A stretch of 57,696 nucleotides of DNA from Achromobacter pulmonis (GTDB lineage: Bacteria > Pseudomonadota > Gammaproteobacteria > Burkholderiales > Burkholderiaceae_B), in the NCBI RefSeq assembly GCF_002885955.2, contig NZ_POQS01000001.1:602107-659802 (forward strand), read 5' to 3'. Shown here one piece after another: positions 46,483-55,291 of the stretch (position 1 is its first letter; every line of letters begins with the position of its first letter). The position numbers were made by a program, and so were the translations under genes. The notes below the pieces were generated by a model. The model worked only from the letters and a program-made list of their open reading frames with translations. It was not told the origin of the DNA and ran no database searches.

Positions 46483-48093
46483 TTATGCGTCCTCGCCGTG
46501 CAGCGTCGTGACCGATTTCAGATTAGCCCACGCAAGCTCGGTTATGCCGTAGTCCGGTTGTGGTCGTCCAATGTCATCATTGCGGCCTGAACTCCACAGC
46601 AGATATGGTGTCGCTCCATCTGATGCCCCGCATTTCCGATACACCCCCGGCATGATCGGCACATGATCCCCAAAGATGCATAACGAAGCCGGCCTGTTCC
46701 GTCCCATCAGCACCTCCCTCACCCTCCCAAACATCGCATCCGCATTGCGCAGATGCCGTGCATAGGCCACCAGGTCCCGGCAGCCGTCCGGCATCCGTCC
46801 CTTGAACACGTCCGCCACATCCGCCTCATCCACGCTCTCCCAATGCAGCGGACCATGGTTCTCCATGGTGATCACGTGCAGATACAAGGGTTGGTCTGAT
46901 TCCTGTTGCAGCATGTGAGCGATGTAATCGCCCAGCGCCCTGTCCCCCACGTAGGGGCCGTCCCGTCTGGCGTGCTGGAAGGCTTCGATGCCGATGAATT
47001 CGTCGAATCCCAGCAGCGGCAGGACTTTGTCCCTCCGGTAGAAACTGCGGTGGTACGGATGGACGCAGACGGTGCGGTAGCCCAGCGATTTGAGGTATGA
47101 CGCGATCGTGGGAAAGCCCTGGCCGGCCAGTCTGCGGTAGGGGTTGTATTGGTGGATGCCCAGTTCGTCCGGCCCCATGCCCGACAGGAAGGCGAATTCG
47201 GTGCGTACGGTGTTGGCGCCCCAGGCCGGGACTTTCAATTGGCCGTGGGCGATGGCTTCGGATTTGAGCTGGTCGAAGTTGGCCAGGATGTCTTCGCGCA
47301 GGATCTGGGGATAGGCGCGGCGGGCGTCGAAGAAGGACTCGCTCTGGATGACGACGAGGTCGGGCAGCGGGTCCGGCAGGACGTCCGGGGGTTTGGCGTT
47401 GGCGAACGGGGCGCGGCTGCGCAGGTCTGCGGTGGGCTGGCGTTCGGCGCGGCCGTAGGCCCAGAGGGCCGCGATCAGGCCCAGGCGGCGCAGGTCGTTG
47501 CAGGCGTCGAAGCTGACGGGGTTACGCCTGCCGGCAAGCATGGCCAGGGCCAGGCCGGCGATGGCCAACGCGGCGGTGTGGGCGAAGAACGGGATGAGCG
47601 GCGCGGTGGGATCGAACAGGTGTTCCTGGGGCAGTTCGGCGAACGATACCAGCCACAGGCCGGCGCCCGCGGTGACGGAGTCTTCCAGCGCCAATCCGGC
47701 CCACAGGGCGGCGCCGTACCCTCCTCCGGCGGCCAACGCCCGCGCCAGGCCGAAGAACGGCAAATACAGGCGGGGATGCTTGATGGCGTCGGTGAAGTAT
47801 TCGAAGTCGGGGTAGACGAAGGGTTCGCGCAGCGCGTGGTATTTGGCGTTGTTGACCAGGACGATGAGGAGCTGGATGGCCAGGACGTTGGCGACGGCGA
47901 AGTACGGGCGCCGGAACAGGGCGAGTTCGAGCGCGAAGGCCAGGGTCCAGACGCCGAGGTGCGCGCCCAGCGCGGCCGCGGGCCGGCGCCACGGGGCGAC
48001 GGGGCGCGGCACGAGCAGAGTTTCGATGGCCCAGGTGAGCGCCAGTCCTATCAGGTAAGGCGGCAGCAGCGGGATCCAGAAGGCTTCAATCAC
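46483..48093 (-). CDS. LTA-synthase-like membrane sulfatase/phosphotransferase
   Basis: A 536-residue protein with five or so N-terminal membrane segments (about 1-200) and a C-terminal alkaline-phosphatase-fold domain (about 240-520) of the sulfatase/LTA synthase superfamily. Motifs: LPDLVVIQSESFFDAR (metal-binding E and S region), VPAWGANTVRTEFAFLSGM with the nucleophile Thr, PYHRSFYRRDKVLPLLGFDEFIG, ITMENHGPLHW and CIFGDHVPIM (metal D-H). Such enzymes transfer phosphoglycerol or phosphoethanolamine to glycans in the periplasm. It overlaps the SDR gene by eight bases and is last in a three-gene operon. It may decorate capsule, glucan or LPS; the target is not shown by sequence. Confidence 0.85.
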   Translation of the reverse strand: MIEAFWIPLLPPYLIGLALTWAIETLLVPRPVAPWRRPAAALGAHLGVWTLAFALELALFRRPYFAVANVLAIQLLIVLVNNAKYHALREPFVYPDFEYFTDAIKHPRLYLPFFGLARALAAGGGYGAALWAGLALEDSVTAGAGLWLVSFAELPQEHLFDPTAPLIPFFAHTAALAIAGLALAMLAGRRNPVSFDACNDLRRLGLIAALWAYGRAERQPTADLRSRAPFANAKPPDVLPDPLPDLVVIQSESFFDARRAYPQILREDILANFDQLKSEAIAHGQLKVPAWGANTVRTEFAFLSGMGPDELGIHQYNPYRRLAGQGFPTIASYLKSLGYRTVCVHPYHRSFYRRDKVLPLLGFDEFIGIEAFQHARRDGPYVGDRALGDYIAHMLQQESDQPLYLHVITMENHGPLHWESVDEADVADVFKGRMPDGCRDLVAYARHLRNADAMFGRVREVLMGRNRPASLCIFGDHVPIMPGVYRKCGASDGATPYLLWSSGRNDDIGRPQPDYGITELAWANLKSVTTLHGEDA

Positions 48094-48892
48094 CGTAGCC
48101 CAACCTTTTCAGTATCCAGCCGGATACCGCGGGGTGGATGACGGAGAGCAGGAAGCATCCCAGGTTCAGCGGGAAGGGAAAGCTGATGCGGGCGCGGTTG
48201 GCCTGCAGGCCGCGGCGGATGACGCGGGCGGCTTTGTCGGCTTTCCAGAGGAAAGGCTTGGGGCCCGGCATGTCGAAGCACATCTGGGATTCGACGTACC
48301 CGGGCATGACGACGTTGAAGCGGATGCCCTCGGCGTCCAGGGCGTCGCGCATGGCTTCGCCGTAGGCTTTGACGGCGGCTTTGCTGGCGCTGTAGCTGGG
48401 GGTTTCGGGCAGGCCGCGCCAGGCCGCCAGCGAGCTGATGAGGGCGATCTGACCGTGGCCGCGCCTGCGCATGGCGGGCAGCGCGCCGTGCACGGTGGCG
48501 AATACGGCTTTGACGTTGACGTCGAGCAGGCGGTGCACGTCGCGCCACTGTTCGCCTTGCTGCTGCGGGCCGGTGTTGATGTTGACGCCGGCGTTGGCGA
48601 TGACGAGTTCGGGCATTTCGGCTTCGCACACGTCGGCCAGCCAGGCCATCAGCGCGTCATGGTCGCGCACGTCGAGTTCGTGGGTCAGGACGCGCGCGCC
48701 CAGCGCCTGGCAGGCGGCGCGCAGTTCCTGCAGGCGGTCGGCGTTGCGCCCCTGCAGGATCAGGGTCTTGGCGCCGGCGGAGGCGTACTCGAGCGCCAGG
48801 GCGCCGCCTATGCCGCCGGTGGCGCCGGTGATCAGGACGCAGCGGGGGAAACCGGGTTCGCGGGTTTCGGCACGGGGGTGGACGCTATTCAT
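48086..48892 (-). CDS. short-chain dehydrogenase/reductase
   Basis: A 268-residue classical SDR. NAD(P) motif ITGATGGIGGALALEYASAG (about 20-39), NAGVN (about 99), active-site Ser in ISSLAAW and Y-x-x-x-K in PSYSASKAAVKAYGE, followed by VMPGYVESQM. A hydrophobic C-terminal tail (SFPFPLNLGCFLLSVIHPAVSGW) suggests membrane association, as in long-chain 3-ketoacyl or 3-ketosphinganine-type reductases. Eight-base overlaps with both neighbours place it in one operon with the PhyH and membrane sulfatase genes. The substrate is unknown; a lipidic ketone is a reasonable guess from the tail. Confidence 0.88.
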   Translation of the reverse strand: MNSVHPRAETREPGFPRCVLITGATGGIGGALALEYASAGAKTLILQGRNADRLQELRAACQALGARVLTHELDVRDHDALMAWLADVCEAEMPELVIANAGVNINTGPQQQGEQWRDVHRLLDVNVKAVFATVHGALPAMRRRGHGQIALISSLAAWRGLPETPSYSASKAAVKAYGEAMRDALDAEGIRFNVVMPGYVESQMCFDMPGPKPFLWKADKAARVIRRGLQANRARISFPFPLNLGCFLLSVIHPAVSGWILKRLGYGD

Positions 48893-49991
48893 GGCCAGTA
48901 TCGGTAGGCGCGACGCGGCGCCACGGGTTGCGGCGCAGGCCCAGGGCTTCGCCCAGGTCGCGGGCGCGCCAGTAGAGCGGCACGGTCCTGCCCTTCAGGC
49001 CGGGCAGGCCCTGAAGGTCCCAGCCGGTCCAGGGCAGGAAGGGGTTGCGGCGGCCGTAGCCCCAGATTTCGATGCGGGTGGACGGTTGGCGGCTTGCGCC
49101 GCGGGCGTGGAAGCCGGAGGTGTCGGCGACCACCAGGGTGTTTTTCTTGACGGCGAAGACCCGCGGCTCGGGGTAGCCCATGCGGCGCAGCGCGGTGCGC
49201 GAGACGCGCAGCGAGCCGCGTGCGCTCATGCGGTCGAGCGTGCAGGCGTCGATGGACTGGCGGCGCAGCCAGGCGAGCCTGCGGCGGTTGATGCGGTGCG
49301 AGCCGGGCACGTAGACGAAAGGCCCCTCTTCCGCGCCCACGTCGTTCAGGAACAGCCAGGCTTTCACGGTGGGATGGAAGGTGTCGGAATGCAGCTGCAG
49401 CTGCGGGTCCGCAGGCGCCGGGCGCGCGTGCGCCAGGATGGTCTGCAGGTAGTTCATGGGATGGCAGCGGAACGACCCGGCGTAGCTGAGCAGCCCCAGC
49501 CATTGTTCGCCTTGCAGCAGCTGGCGCGTGGCCGGCATGTGTTTGAGCGCGCCGGCGTCCAGCGACATGCGGCGGGTGATGGCGTCGCCCTGCTCCATTT
49601 CGCGCACCTGGCCGGCGGCGCTGGCCAGTTCCCGTTCGACGGCGGCCAGGGTGGCCGCGGGCAGGAAATCGGGCTTGAGGATGAAGCCGTCGCGGTCGAA
49701 GTCGCTGCGGTCCTGTTCGTCCAGGAGGTGGGCCAGGCGTTTACGGCGACTGTCGGCCAGCCGCTGCGCCAGCCGCACGCGGGCGATGTGCAGGCCGGCG
49801 CGGTTCAGCCTGCGGCTGCCGAGGATGGGATTGTCTTTGAAGGATTTGGCTTCGGTCGCCAGCGCCAGCACCCACACCGGCGCGCAGAGCCAGCGCAGCC
49901 AGTGCGCGGCGGATGGGAAGGTGGCAGAAGGTGGCGTCTGGGGCGTTTTCTTTGGCACGTCGCATAGACATGGCCGCCTCTCGGCGGCCAT
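48885..49991 (-). CDS. phytanoyl-CoA dioxygenase (PhyH) family protein
   Basis: A 368-residue Fe(II)/2-oxoglutarate oxygenase of the PhyH type. The jelly-roll core (about 100-300) includes FDRDGFILKPDFLPAATLAAVE, the metal H-x-D in LQLHSDTFHPTVKAWLFLNDV, FVYVPGSHRINRRRLAWLR, and the distal His in VVADTSGFHARGAS, with the 2OG-binding Arg nearby (STRIEIWGY). There is a hydrophobic stretch near residues 28-45 (AHWLRWLCAPVWVLALATEA). It probably hydroxylates a lipid or small molecule. First gene of a three-gene overlapping operon beside the capsule locus. Start ATG 49991 is not strongly supported. Confidence 0.85.
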   Translation of the reverse strand: MAAERRPCLCDVPKKTPQTPPSATFPSAAHWLRWLCAPVWVLALATEAKSFKDNPILGSRRLNRAGLHIARVRLAQRLADSRRKRLAHLLDEQDRSDFDRDGFILKPDFLPAATLAAVERELASAAGQVREMEQGDAITRRMSLDAGALKHMPATRQLLQGEQWLGLLSYAGSFRCHPMNYLQTILAHARPAPADPQLQLHSDTFHPTVKAWLFLNDVGAEEGPFVYVPGSHRINRRRLAWLRRQSIDACTLDRMSARGSLRVSRTALRRMGYPEPRVFAVKKNTLVVADTSGFHARGASRQPSTRIEIWGYGRRNPFLPWTGWDLQGLPGLKGRTVPLYWRARDLGEALGLRRNPWRRVAPTDTGHE

Positions 49992-50010
49992 TGTCGGGGT
50001 TCACAAAGAT

Positions 50011-50034
50011 CCGGCCGTCGGTAAGGACGGCCGG
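50011..50034 (-). terminator. hairpin downstream of dps
   Basis: CCGGCCGTC pairs perfectly with GACGGCCGG around a 6-base loop, 27 bp after the dps stop. On the minus strand it is followed by ATCTTTG, a weak T tract. It probably ends dps transcription before the PhyH gene. Confidence 0.6.
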
Positions 50035-50060
50035 CCATTGTAAGCGAATCGCACCAAATT

Positions 50061-50561
50061 TTATTGAAGCAGGCTGCGCAGCATCCATGCGTTCTTTTCA
50101 TGCACGTCCAGGCGCTGGGTCAGCAGGTCGGCCGTGGGCTGGTCGTTGGCGGCGTCGGCCTTCTCGAAGGCGGCGCGCGCGGTCTTGGCGACGGATTCGT
50201 TGGCGGTGACCAGCAGGCGCACCATTTCCAGGGCCTCGGGCACGGCGTCCGGCTCGGAGATGGACGAGAGCTTGCTGAATTCGCGGTAGGTGCCGGGCGC
50301 GTAGTGGCCCAGTGCGCGGATGCGTTCGGCGATGCTGTCGAGCGCGTTCCACTCTTCGGTGTACTGGGTCATGAACATCAGGTGCAGCGTGTTGAACATG
50401 GGTCCCGTGACGTTCCAGTGGAAGTTGTGCGTCATCAGGTACAGCGTGTACGAGTCGGCCAGCAGTTTGGACAGTTCGCCTGCGACGGCGGCGCGGTCCT
50501 TGTCCGAGATACCGATGTTGATGCGCGGAACGCTGGAGGTCTTCTTGGGGGACTTGGCCAT
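50061..50561 (-). CDS. dps: Dps-family DNA-protecting ferritin-like protein
   Basis: A 166-residue Dps protein: a dodecameric miniferritin that oxidises and stores iron and shields DNA under peroxide stress. Landmarks: ferroxidase residues in MTHNFHWNVTGPMFNTLHLMF and QYTEEWNALDSIAERIRALG, then YAPGTYREFSKLSSI. The lysine-rich N-terminus (MAKSPKKTSS) is the DNA-binding type. ATG 50561 has a perfect AGGAG site; an earlier Met at 50588 is not supported. It lies just downstream of oxyR on the same strand, fitting peroxide control. Confidence 0.93.
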   Translation of the reverse strand: MAKSPKKTSSVPRINIGISDKDRAAVAGELSKLLADSYTLYLMTHNFHWNVTGPMFNTLHLMFMTQYTEEWNALDSIAERIRALGHYAPGTYREFSKLSSISEPDAVPEALEMVRLLVTANESVAKTARAAFEKADAANDQPTADLLTQRLDVHEKNAWMLRSLLQ

Positions 50562-50678
50562 TGCTAACTCCTGTTGGTGAAATTGCAAAACAAGAATACC
50601 ACTGCGGGGATGATGATTTGCGGCAAAGTTGAGCGCCGGCGCCGTCAGGCGCGGCAGGTGTTGACGATGCGCAAGCGA

Positions 50679-51629
50679 TCAGTCCTGCATCGCCGCGACT
50701 TCGTCGGTCAGCATCCGGACGCCGGGCAGTTCGCAGGCGTAGACAGCCTGCGCCAGCGCCTCGATGGCGGCCAGCCTGGGGAAGCTGCGGCGCCAGGCCA
50801 GCACGATGCGGCGCTCGGGCACCTGGCCTTCGAACGGCAGGTAGCGCAAGAGGCTGTTGGCCGGCGGCTGCTCGGGCACGGCGGTCACGGGCAGGACGGT
50901 GACGCCGATGCCGGCGGCCACCATGTGGCGGATGGTTTCGAGGGAGGAGCCTTCGAAGGTGCGCTGGATTCCGTCGCTGGCGGCGGAGAAGCGCGAGAGT
51001 TCGGGGCAGACTTCCAGCACCTGGTCGCGGAAGCAGTGGCCGCTGCCCAGCAGCAGCATGGTCTGCTGCTTGAGGTCCTGCGCGTCGATGGCCTTGCGCC
51101 GCGCCAGTTCGTGGTCATTGGGCACGGCCACGACAAAGGGTTCGTCGTACAGGGGCTGCATGACGAGGCCGGCTTCGGGTAGCGGCAAGGCCATGATGGC
51201 ACAGTCGATTTCACCCTGGCGCAGCAGTTCGACCAGCCGCACGGTGAAGTTCTCCTGCAGCAGCAGCGGCATCTGCGGGGTGCGCGCGATCTGCACCGGC
51301 ACCAGCCTGGGCAGCAGGTACGGGCCGATGGTGTGGATGACGCCGACCCGTAGCGGGCCGGCCAGCGGGTCGTGGCCCTGGCGTGCGATTTCCTTGATGC
51401 TGGCGCTCTCTTCCAGCACTTTCTGCGCCTGGGCGACGATGCGCTGGCCGATGGGCGTGACGCCGACTTCGGCGCCGCCGCGTTCGAAGAGCGTGACACC
51501 CAGTTCGTCTTCGAGCTTGCGGATCGCGACCGAGAGCGTGGGCTGGCTGACGAAACAGGCCTCGGCCGCGCGGCCGAAGTGGCGCTCGCGCGCGACGGCG
51601 ACGATGTATTTGAGTTCGGTGAGAGTCAT
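50679..51629 (-). CDS. oxyR: hydrogen-peroxide-sensing LysR-type regulator
   Basis: A 316-residue LysR-type regulator. Winged helix at the N-terminus (LTELKYIVAVARERHFGRAAEACFVSQPTLSVAIRKLEDELG). The redox pair sits in GSGHCFRDQVLEVC, and by position it is Cys199 and Cys208, exactly the E. coli OxyR numbering, with GIG-VTVLP following. It activates peroxide defence genes such as dps, which is encoded next on the same strand. recG follows upstream on the same strand; the same grouping is known in beta-proteobacteria. Confidence 0.94.
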   Translation of the reverse strand: MTLTELKYIVAVARERHFGRAAEACFVSQPTLSVAIRKLEDELGVTLFERGGAEVGVTPIGQRIVAQAQKVLEESASIKEIARQGHDPLAGPLRVGVIHTIGPYLLPRLVPVQIARTPQMPLLLQENFTVRLVELLRQGEIDCAIMALPLPEAGLVMQPLYDEPFVVAVPNDHELARRKAIDAQDLKQQTMLLLGSGHCFRDQVLEVCPELSRFSAASDGIQRTFEGSSLETIRHMVAAGIGVTVLPVTAVPEQPPANSLLRYLPFEGQVPERRIVLAWRRSFPRLAAIEALAQAVYACELPGVRMLTDEVAAMQD

Positions 51630-51691
51630 GGTGGACTACGCCCCCGCGGGTTGTGCGCCGGCGGCAGCGCCGGCGGTCGGTAGGTAATGGT

Positions 51692-53782
51692 TCATGTGCG
51701 CAGGAAATCCTCGCGCCCGCGCATCCAGCGCGCCAGATGGGCCTCGACGGCCTCGGGGTATTCGGCGCGCAGCCATACGGCGGCGTCGCGCGCATCCTCG
51801 GCGATGGCGGCGTCGGTTTCCAGGTCGGCGAAGCGCAACAGCGCCATGCCGGACTGGCGCGTGCCCAGGAATTCGCCCGGGCCGCGCTGTTCCAGGTCGC
51901 GCCGCGCGATTTCGAAGCCGTCGGAGGTTTCGAACATGGCGCGCAGGCGTTCGCGCGCGACCTGCGACAGCGGGGTCTGGTAGAGCAGCACGCAGACCGA
52001 TTCGGCGGTGCCGCGCCCTACCCGGCCGCGCAGCTGGTGCAGCTGGGCCAGGCCGAAGCGCTCGGCGTGCTCGATGACCATGAGGGAGGCGTTGGGCACG
52101 TCGACGCCGACTTCGATGACGGTGGTGGCCACCAGCAGGTCGATGTCGCCGTCGCGGAACGCCTGCATGACGGCGGCTTTTTCGGCTTGCGGCAGGCGGC
52201 CGTGCACCAGCCCGATGCGCAGGTCCGGCAGGTCGGCGCGCATGCCTTCGTAGGTGTCGACGGCGGTTTGCAGCTCCAGCGCCTCGCTTTCCTCGACCAG
52301 CGGGCAGACCCAGTAGGCCTGCTGGCCGCCGCGCGCGGCCTGGGCGATATGGGCGATGACTTCTTCGCGGCGCGCGTCCGAGACCAGCTTGGTCAGGACC
52401 GGCGTGCGCCCCGGCGGCAGTTCGTCGATGACGGACACGTCCAGGTCGGCGAAAAAGGTCATGGCCAGCGTGCGGGGTATGGGCGTGGCGCTCATGTTGA
52501 GCTGATGCGGCACGATGCGCCCGCGCACGGTTTCGCCCTTGCGGGTGAGCGCCAGGCGCTGGCCGACGCCGAAGCGGTGCTGTTCGTCGACGATGGACAG
52601 GCCCAGGCGGTGGAATTCGACATGGTCCTGGATCAGGGCCTGGGTGCCGACCACCAGTTGCACGCTGCCGTCGGCGGCGGCGGCCGCGGCTTCGCGGCGC
52701 GCCTTGGCGGTGAGGCTGCCGCTGAGCCAGGCGACGTTGACGCCCAGCGGCTGCAGCCAGGACACCAGCTTGCGGAAGTGCTGTTCGGCCAGGATTTCGG
52801 TGGGCGCCATCAGCGCAACCTGGGCGCCGCCGGCGATGGCCTGGGCGGCGGCGATGGCCGCCACCACGGTCTTGCCGCTGCCCACGTCGCCCTGCAGCAG
52901 GCGGTGCATGGGGTAAGGCTTGGCCAGGTCGGCCGAGATTTCCTGGACCACGCGCTGCTGCGCGCCGGTGAGCTTGAACGGCAGCGCTTCGTACAGGCGC
53001 GCGACCAGGCCGCCGGGTTCGTTGCGCACGGGCAGCGCCTCGGCTTCCTTGACGCGGCGCGCGGCGCGCGCGGCCGCCAGCGAGAGCTGCTGGGCCAGCA
53101 GTTCGTCGAACTTGATGCGCCGCCAGGCCGGATGCACGCGGTCCAGCAGCGCGGCCTCGGATTCTCCCTGGGCGGGCGTGTGCAAGGCGCGGATGGCGGG
53201 CTCGAAAGGCGGCAGGTCGTAGCGGGCGCGGGCGGCTTCGGGCAAGGTGTCCGACAGGTCGGCGCGGTCCAGCGCCTGCGCGATGGCGCGGCGCAGCGTC
53301 AGTTGCGGCAGCCCTTCGGTGCTGGGATAGACGGGGGTCAGCGCGGTGGGCAGCGGCGCGTCGGCGCTGGTCATGCGCGGGTGGATCATCTCGCGGCCGA
53401 ACAGGCCGCCGCGGACTTCGCCGCGCGCGCGCAGGCGCTTGCCCACGGTGACTTGTTTCTGCTGGCTGGGATAGAAGTTCAGCCAGCGCAATTGGAGTTC
53501 GCCGCTCTCGTCGGCCAGGGTGGCGGTGAGCTGGCGCCGAGGGCGGTACAGCACCTCGGATTTGGTGATCTCGCCTTCGACCTGGGCCGGAAAGCCGGGC
53601 CTGAGCGTGGAGATGGGGACGACGCGGGTTTCGTCTTCGTAGCGCAGCGGCAGGTGCAGCACGAAGTCCTCGGGCAGCACCAGGCCCAGGTTACGGAGCT
53701 TGCGCTCCGTATCCGTCATGGCCTTGCCGGCGCCTTGGGTGTCGGCGCCGGATCGCTTGGAGGCTGCTGCCGCGGCCGGCAT
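51692..53782 (-). CDS. recG: ATP-dependent DNA helicase RecG
   Basis: A 696-residue helicase that remodels stalled replication forks and branched recombination intermediates. An N-terminal wedge/OB domain (about 50-200) precedes the helicase core: Walker A LQGDVGSGKTVVA, the TEILAEQH motif, D-E-Q-H box VDEQHRFGVGQR, MSATPIPRTLAMT, then VATTVIEVGVDVPNASLMVIEHAERFGLAQLHQLRGRVGRG and the RecG C-terminal ARRDLEQRGPGEFLGTRQSG. Length matches E. coli RecG (693). A second Met at residue 22 (MTDTERKLRNLG) is a possible true start. Same strand as ridA and oxyR. Confidence 0.96.
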   Translation of the reverse strand: MPAAAAASKRSGADTQGAGKAMTDTERKLRNLGLVLPEDFVLHLPLRYEDETRVVPISTLRPGFPAQVEGEITKSEVLYRPRRQLTATLADESGELQLRWLNFYPSQQKQVTVGKRLRARGEVRGGLFGREMIHPRMTSADAPLPTALTPVYPSTEGLPQLTLRRAIAQALDRADLSDTLPEAARARYDLPPFEPAIRALHTPAQGESEAALLDRVHPAWRRIKFDELLAQQLSLAAARAARRVKEAEALPVRNEPGGLVARLYEALPFKLTGAQQRVVQEISADLAKPYPMHRLLQGDVGSGKTVVAAIAAAQAIAGGAQVALMAPTEILAEQHFRKLVSWLQPLGVNVAWLSGSLTAKARREAAAAAADGSVQLVVGTQALIQDHVEFHRLGLSIVDEQHRFGVGQRLALTRKGETVRGRIVPHQLNMSATPIPRTLAMTFFADLDVSVIDELPPGRTPVLTKLVSDARREEVIAHIAQAARGGQQAYWVCPLVEESEALELQTAVDTYEGMRADLPDLRIGLVHGRLPQAEKAAVMQAFRDGDIDLLVATTVIEVGVDVPNASLMVIEHAERFGLAQLHQLRGRVGRGTAESVCVLLYQTPLSQVARERLRAMFETSDGFEIARRDLEQRGPGEFLGTRQSGMALLRFADLETDAAIAEDARDAAVWLRAEYPEAVEAHLARWMRGREDFLRT

Positions 53783-53824
53783 GAAGAAATAGACCCCCTG
53801 GGTGCGAAACGTCCCGGGCGGGTC

Positions 53825-54211
53825 CTACAGGACCAGGATGGCTTCGACCTCGAACTGCGCGCCCTTGGGCAGGCTGGCCACGCCAATGGTGGAGCGCGCC
53901 GGGAACGGCTGCGGAATGATCTCGGCCATGATGGCGTTGGCGGCGGTGAACTTGCCCAGGTCGGTCAGGAACAGCGTGAGCTTGACGACGTTGTCGAGCG
54001 TGCCGCCGGCCGCCTTGATGACTTCCTGCATGTTGGCGAAGGCCTGGCGCACCTGGGCGTCGAAGTTCTCGGAGACGAGGTCGCCGGTGCCCGGTTCGAG
54101 GCCGATCTGGCCCGAGAGGTAGACAGTCTTGGTGCCGCTTGCGGCAACCGCTTGCGAGTAAGGGCCGACCGCGGCGGGCGCGGTGTCCGTATGGATGATT
54201 TGCTTGCTCAT
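53825..54211 (-). CDS. ridA: RidA/YjgF reactive imine deaminase
   Basis: A 128-residue trimeric enzyme that hydrolyses reactive 2-aminoacrylate and related imines. Landmarks: APAAVGPYSQAV, VYLSGQIGLEPGTGDLV, QVRQAFANMQEVIKAAGGTLDNVVKLTLFLTDL and the signature PQPFPARSTIGVASLPKGAQFEVEAI with the catalytic Arg. Full length. It lies 42 bp before recG on the same strand. Confidence 0.94.
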   Translation of the reverse strand: MSKQIIHTDTAPAAVGPYSQAVAASGTKTVYLSGQIGLEPGTGDLVSENFDAQVRQAFANMQEVIKAAGGTLDNVVKLTLFLTDLGKFTAANAIMAEIIPQPFPARSTIGVASLPKGAQFEVEAILVL

Positions 54212-54256
54212 GGGCGGAATCCTTGGGTGACGGATAGAAGCTACAACTATCGAAGT

Positions 54257-55192
54257 TTAAACAGCAATAGACATTCGCGAAAGTGGCGGAATGCCCGGTC
54301 CCTGATCGATATCTCCCCTGTGCTCGCGCAGCAGGTCGTACAGCGCCTGTGCGGCCACCGACAGCGTGCGGCCCTTGCGCCGCACCAGGTAGAGCGGCCG
54401 GGTCAGCGCCTTGCCGGCCAGCGGCACGATGCGCAGGTCCGGGCCGCCGAAATGGAACAGCGTCATGGCGGGCACCACCGAAATGCCCAGGCCGGCCCGC
54501 ACCAGGCCGGTGGCGGTGGCCAGGTGCTCGACCTCGAAGACCGGCGCCGGCGCGTCGGCGCCGAAGGCCTGGTCCAGATGCTTGCGCACGCTGCTGCCGC
54601 GCGCCAGGTGGATCAAAGGATAGCGCAGGATGTCGCGCAGCCGGACGGCGCCGGCCTGCGCCAGCGGATGGTCGGCGCGGCACACCAGGTAATAGCGGTC
54701 GGCGTGCAGGAATTCGCTGTCCAGGTCGGCCATGTCGGGGCGGCGCGAGGCCACGGCGAAATCCACCTGGCCGCCCTGCACCATGTCCAGGCACGGGTCG
54801 AGCAGCGCGTCGCGCAGGTCCAGCACGATGCCGGGATGGGCCTCGCGAAAGCGCGCCAGCAGCCCGGGCAGCCAGCCCGCGGCCAGCGAGGGCAAGGCCG
54901 CCAGGGCCACGCGCCCGCGGCGCCGCGCGGCGTGGTCGCGCAGGTCGTCCATCACCAGTTCCATGTCGGCCAGCAGCCGCCGCGCGGTGGCGTCGAGGAT
55001 GCGCCCTTCGGCGGTGAGTTCGACGTTGCGGGTGTCGCGGTCGAACAGGCGCAGGCCGGCGCTGTCTTCCAGCTGCCGGATCAGCGCGCTGAAGGCCGGC
55101 TGCGTCAGATGGCAGCGCTGCGCCGCGCGGGTGAAGTGCTTTTCTTCGGCCAGGGCCACGAAGGCGCGCAGCTGGCGGGCAGATAGATTCAT
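54257..55192 (-). CDS. LysR-family transcriptional regulator
   Basis: A 311-residue LysR regulator. HTH: LSARQLRAFVALAEEKHFTRAAQRCHLTQPAFSALIRQLEDSAG (residues 3-46). The substrate-binding domain follows (about 90-300; RVALAALPSLAAGWLPGLLARF, HPGIVLDLRDA, FAVASR). It is transcribed away from the AtuA-like pair and Bug receptor across a 99-bp shared intergenic region, so it probably regulates them. The inducer is unknown. Confidence 0.9.
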   Translation of the reverse strand: MNLSARQLRAFVALAEEKHFTRAAQRCHLTQPAFSALIRQLEDSAGLRLFDRDTRNVELTAEGRILDATARRLLADMELVMDDLRDHAARRRGRVALAALPSLAAGWLPGLLARFREAHPGIVLDLRDALLDPCLDMVQGGQVDFAVASRRPDMADLDSEFLHADRYYLVCRADHPLAQAGAVRLRDILRYPLIHLARGSSVRKHLDQAFGADAPAPVFEVEHLATATGLVRAGLGISVVPAMTLFHFGGPDLRIVPLAGKALTRPLYLVRRKGRTLSVAAQALYDLLREHRGDIDQGPGIPPLSRMSIAV

Positions 55193-55226
55193 GGCTTTTC
55201 TTTATGAATTGATCTGATCTTTCTAT

Positions 55227-55255
55227 TTTACTGATTAGCTGGCGCTGCCTATAGT
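55227..55255 (+). promoter_or_regulatory. candidate sigma-70 promoter for the AtuA-like operon
   Basis: TTTACT (55227-55232), a 17-base spacer and TATAGT (55250-55255) lie 37 bp before ATG 55292, in the LysR divergent region. The overlapping AT-rich segment with GATCTGATC is where a LysR site would be expected. Confidence 0.45.
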
Positions 55256-55291
55256 GGCCGCATACAGTGATTTCACCAGGCGGTTTTCTCC

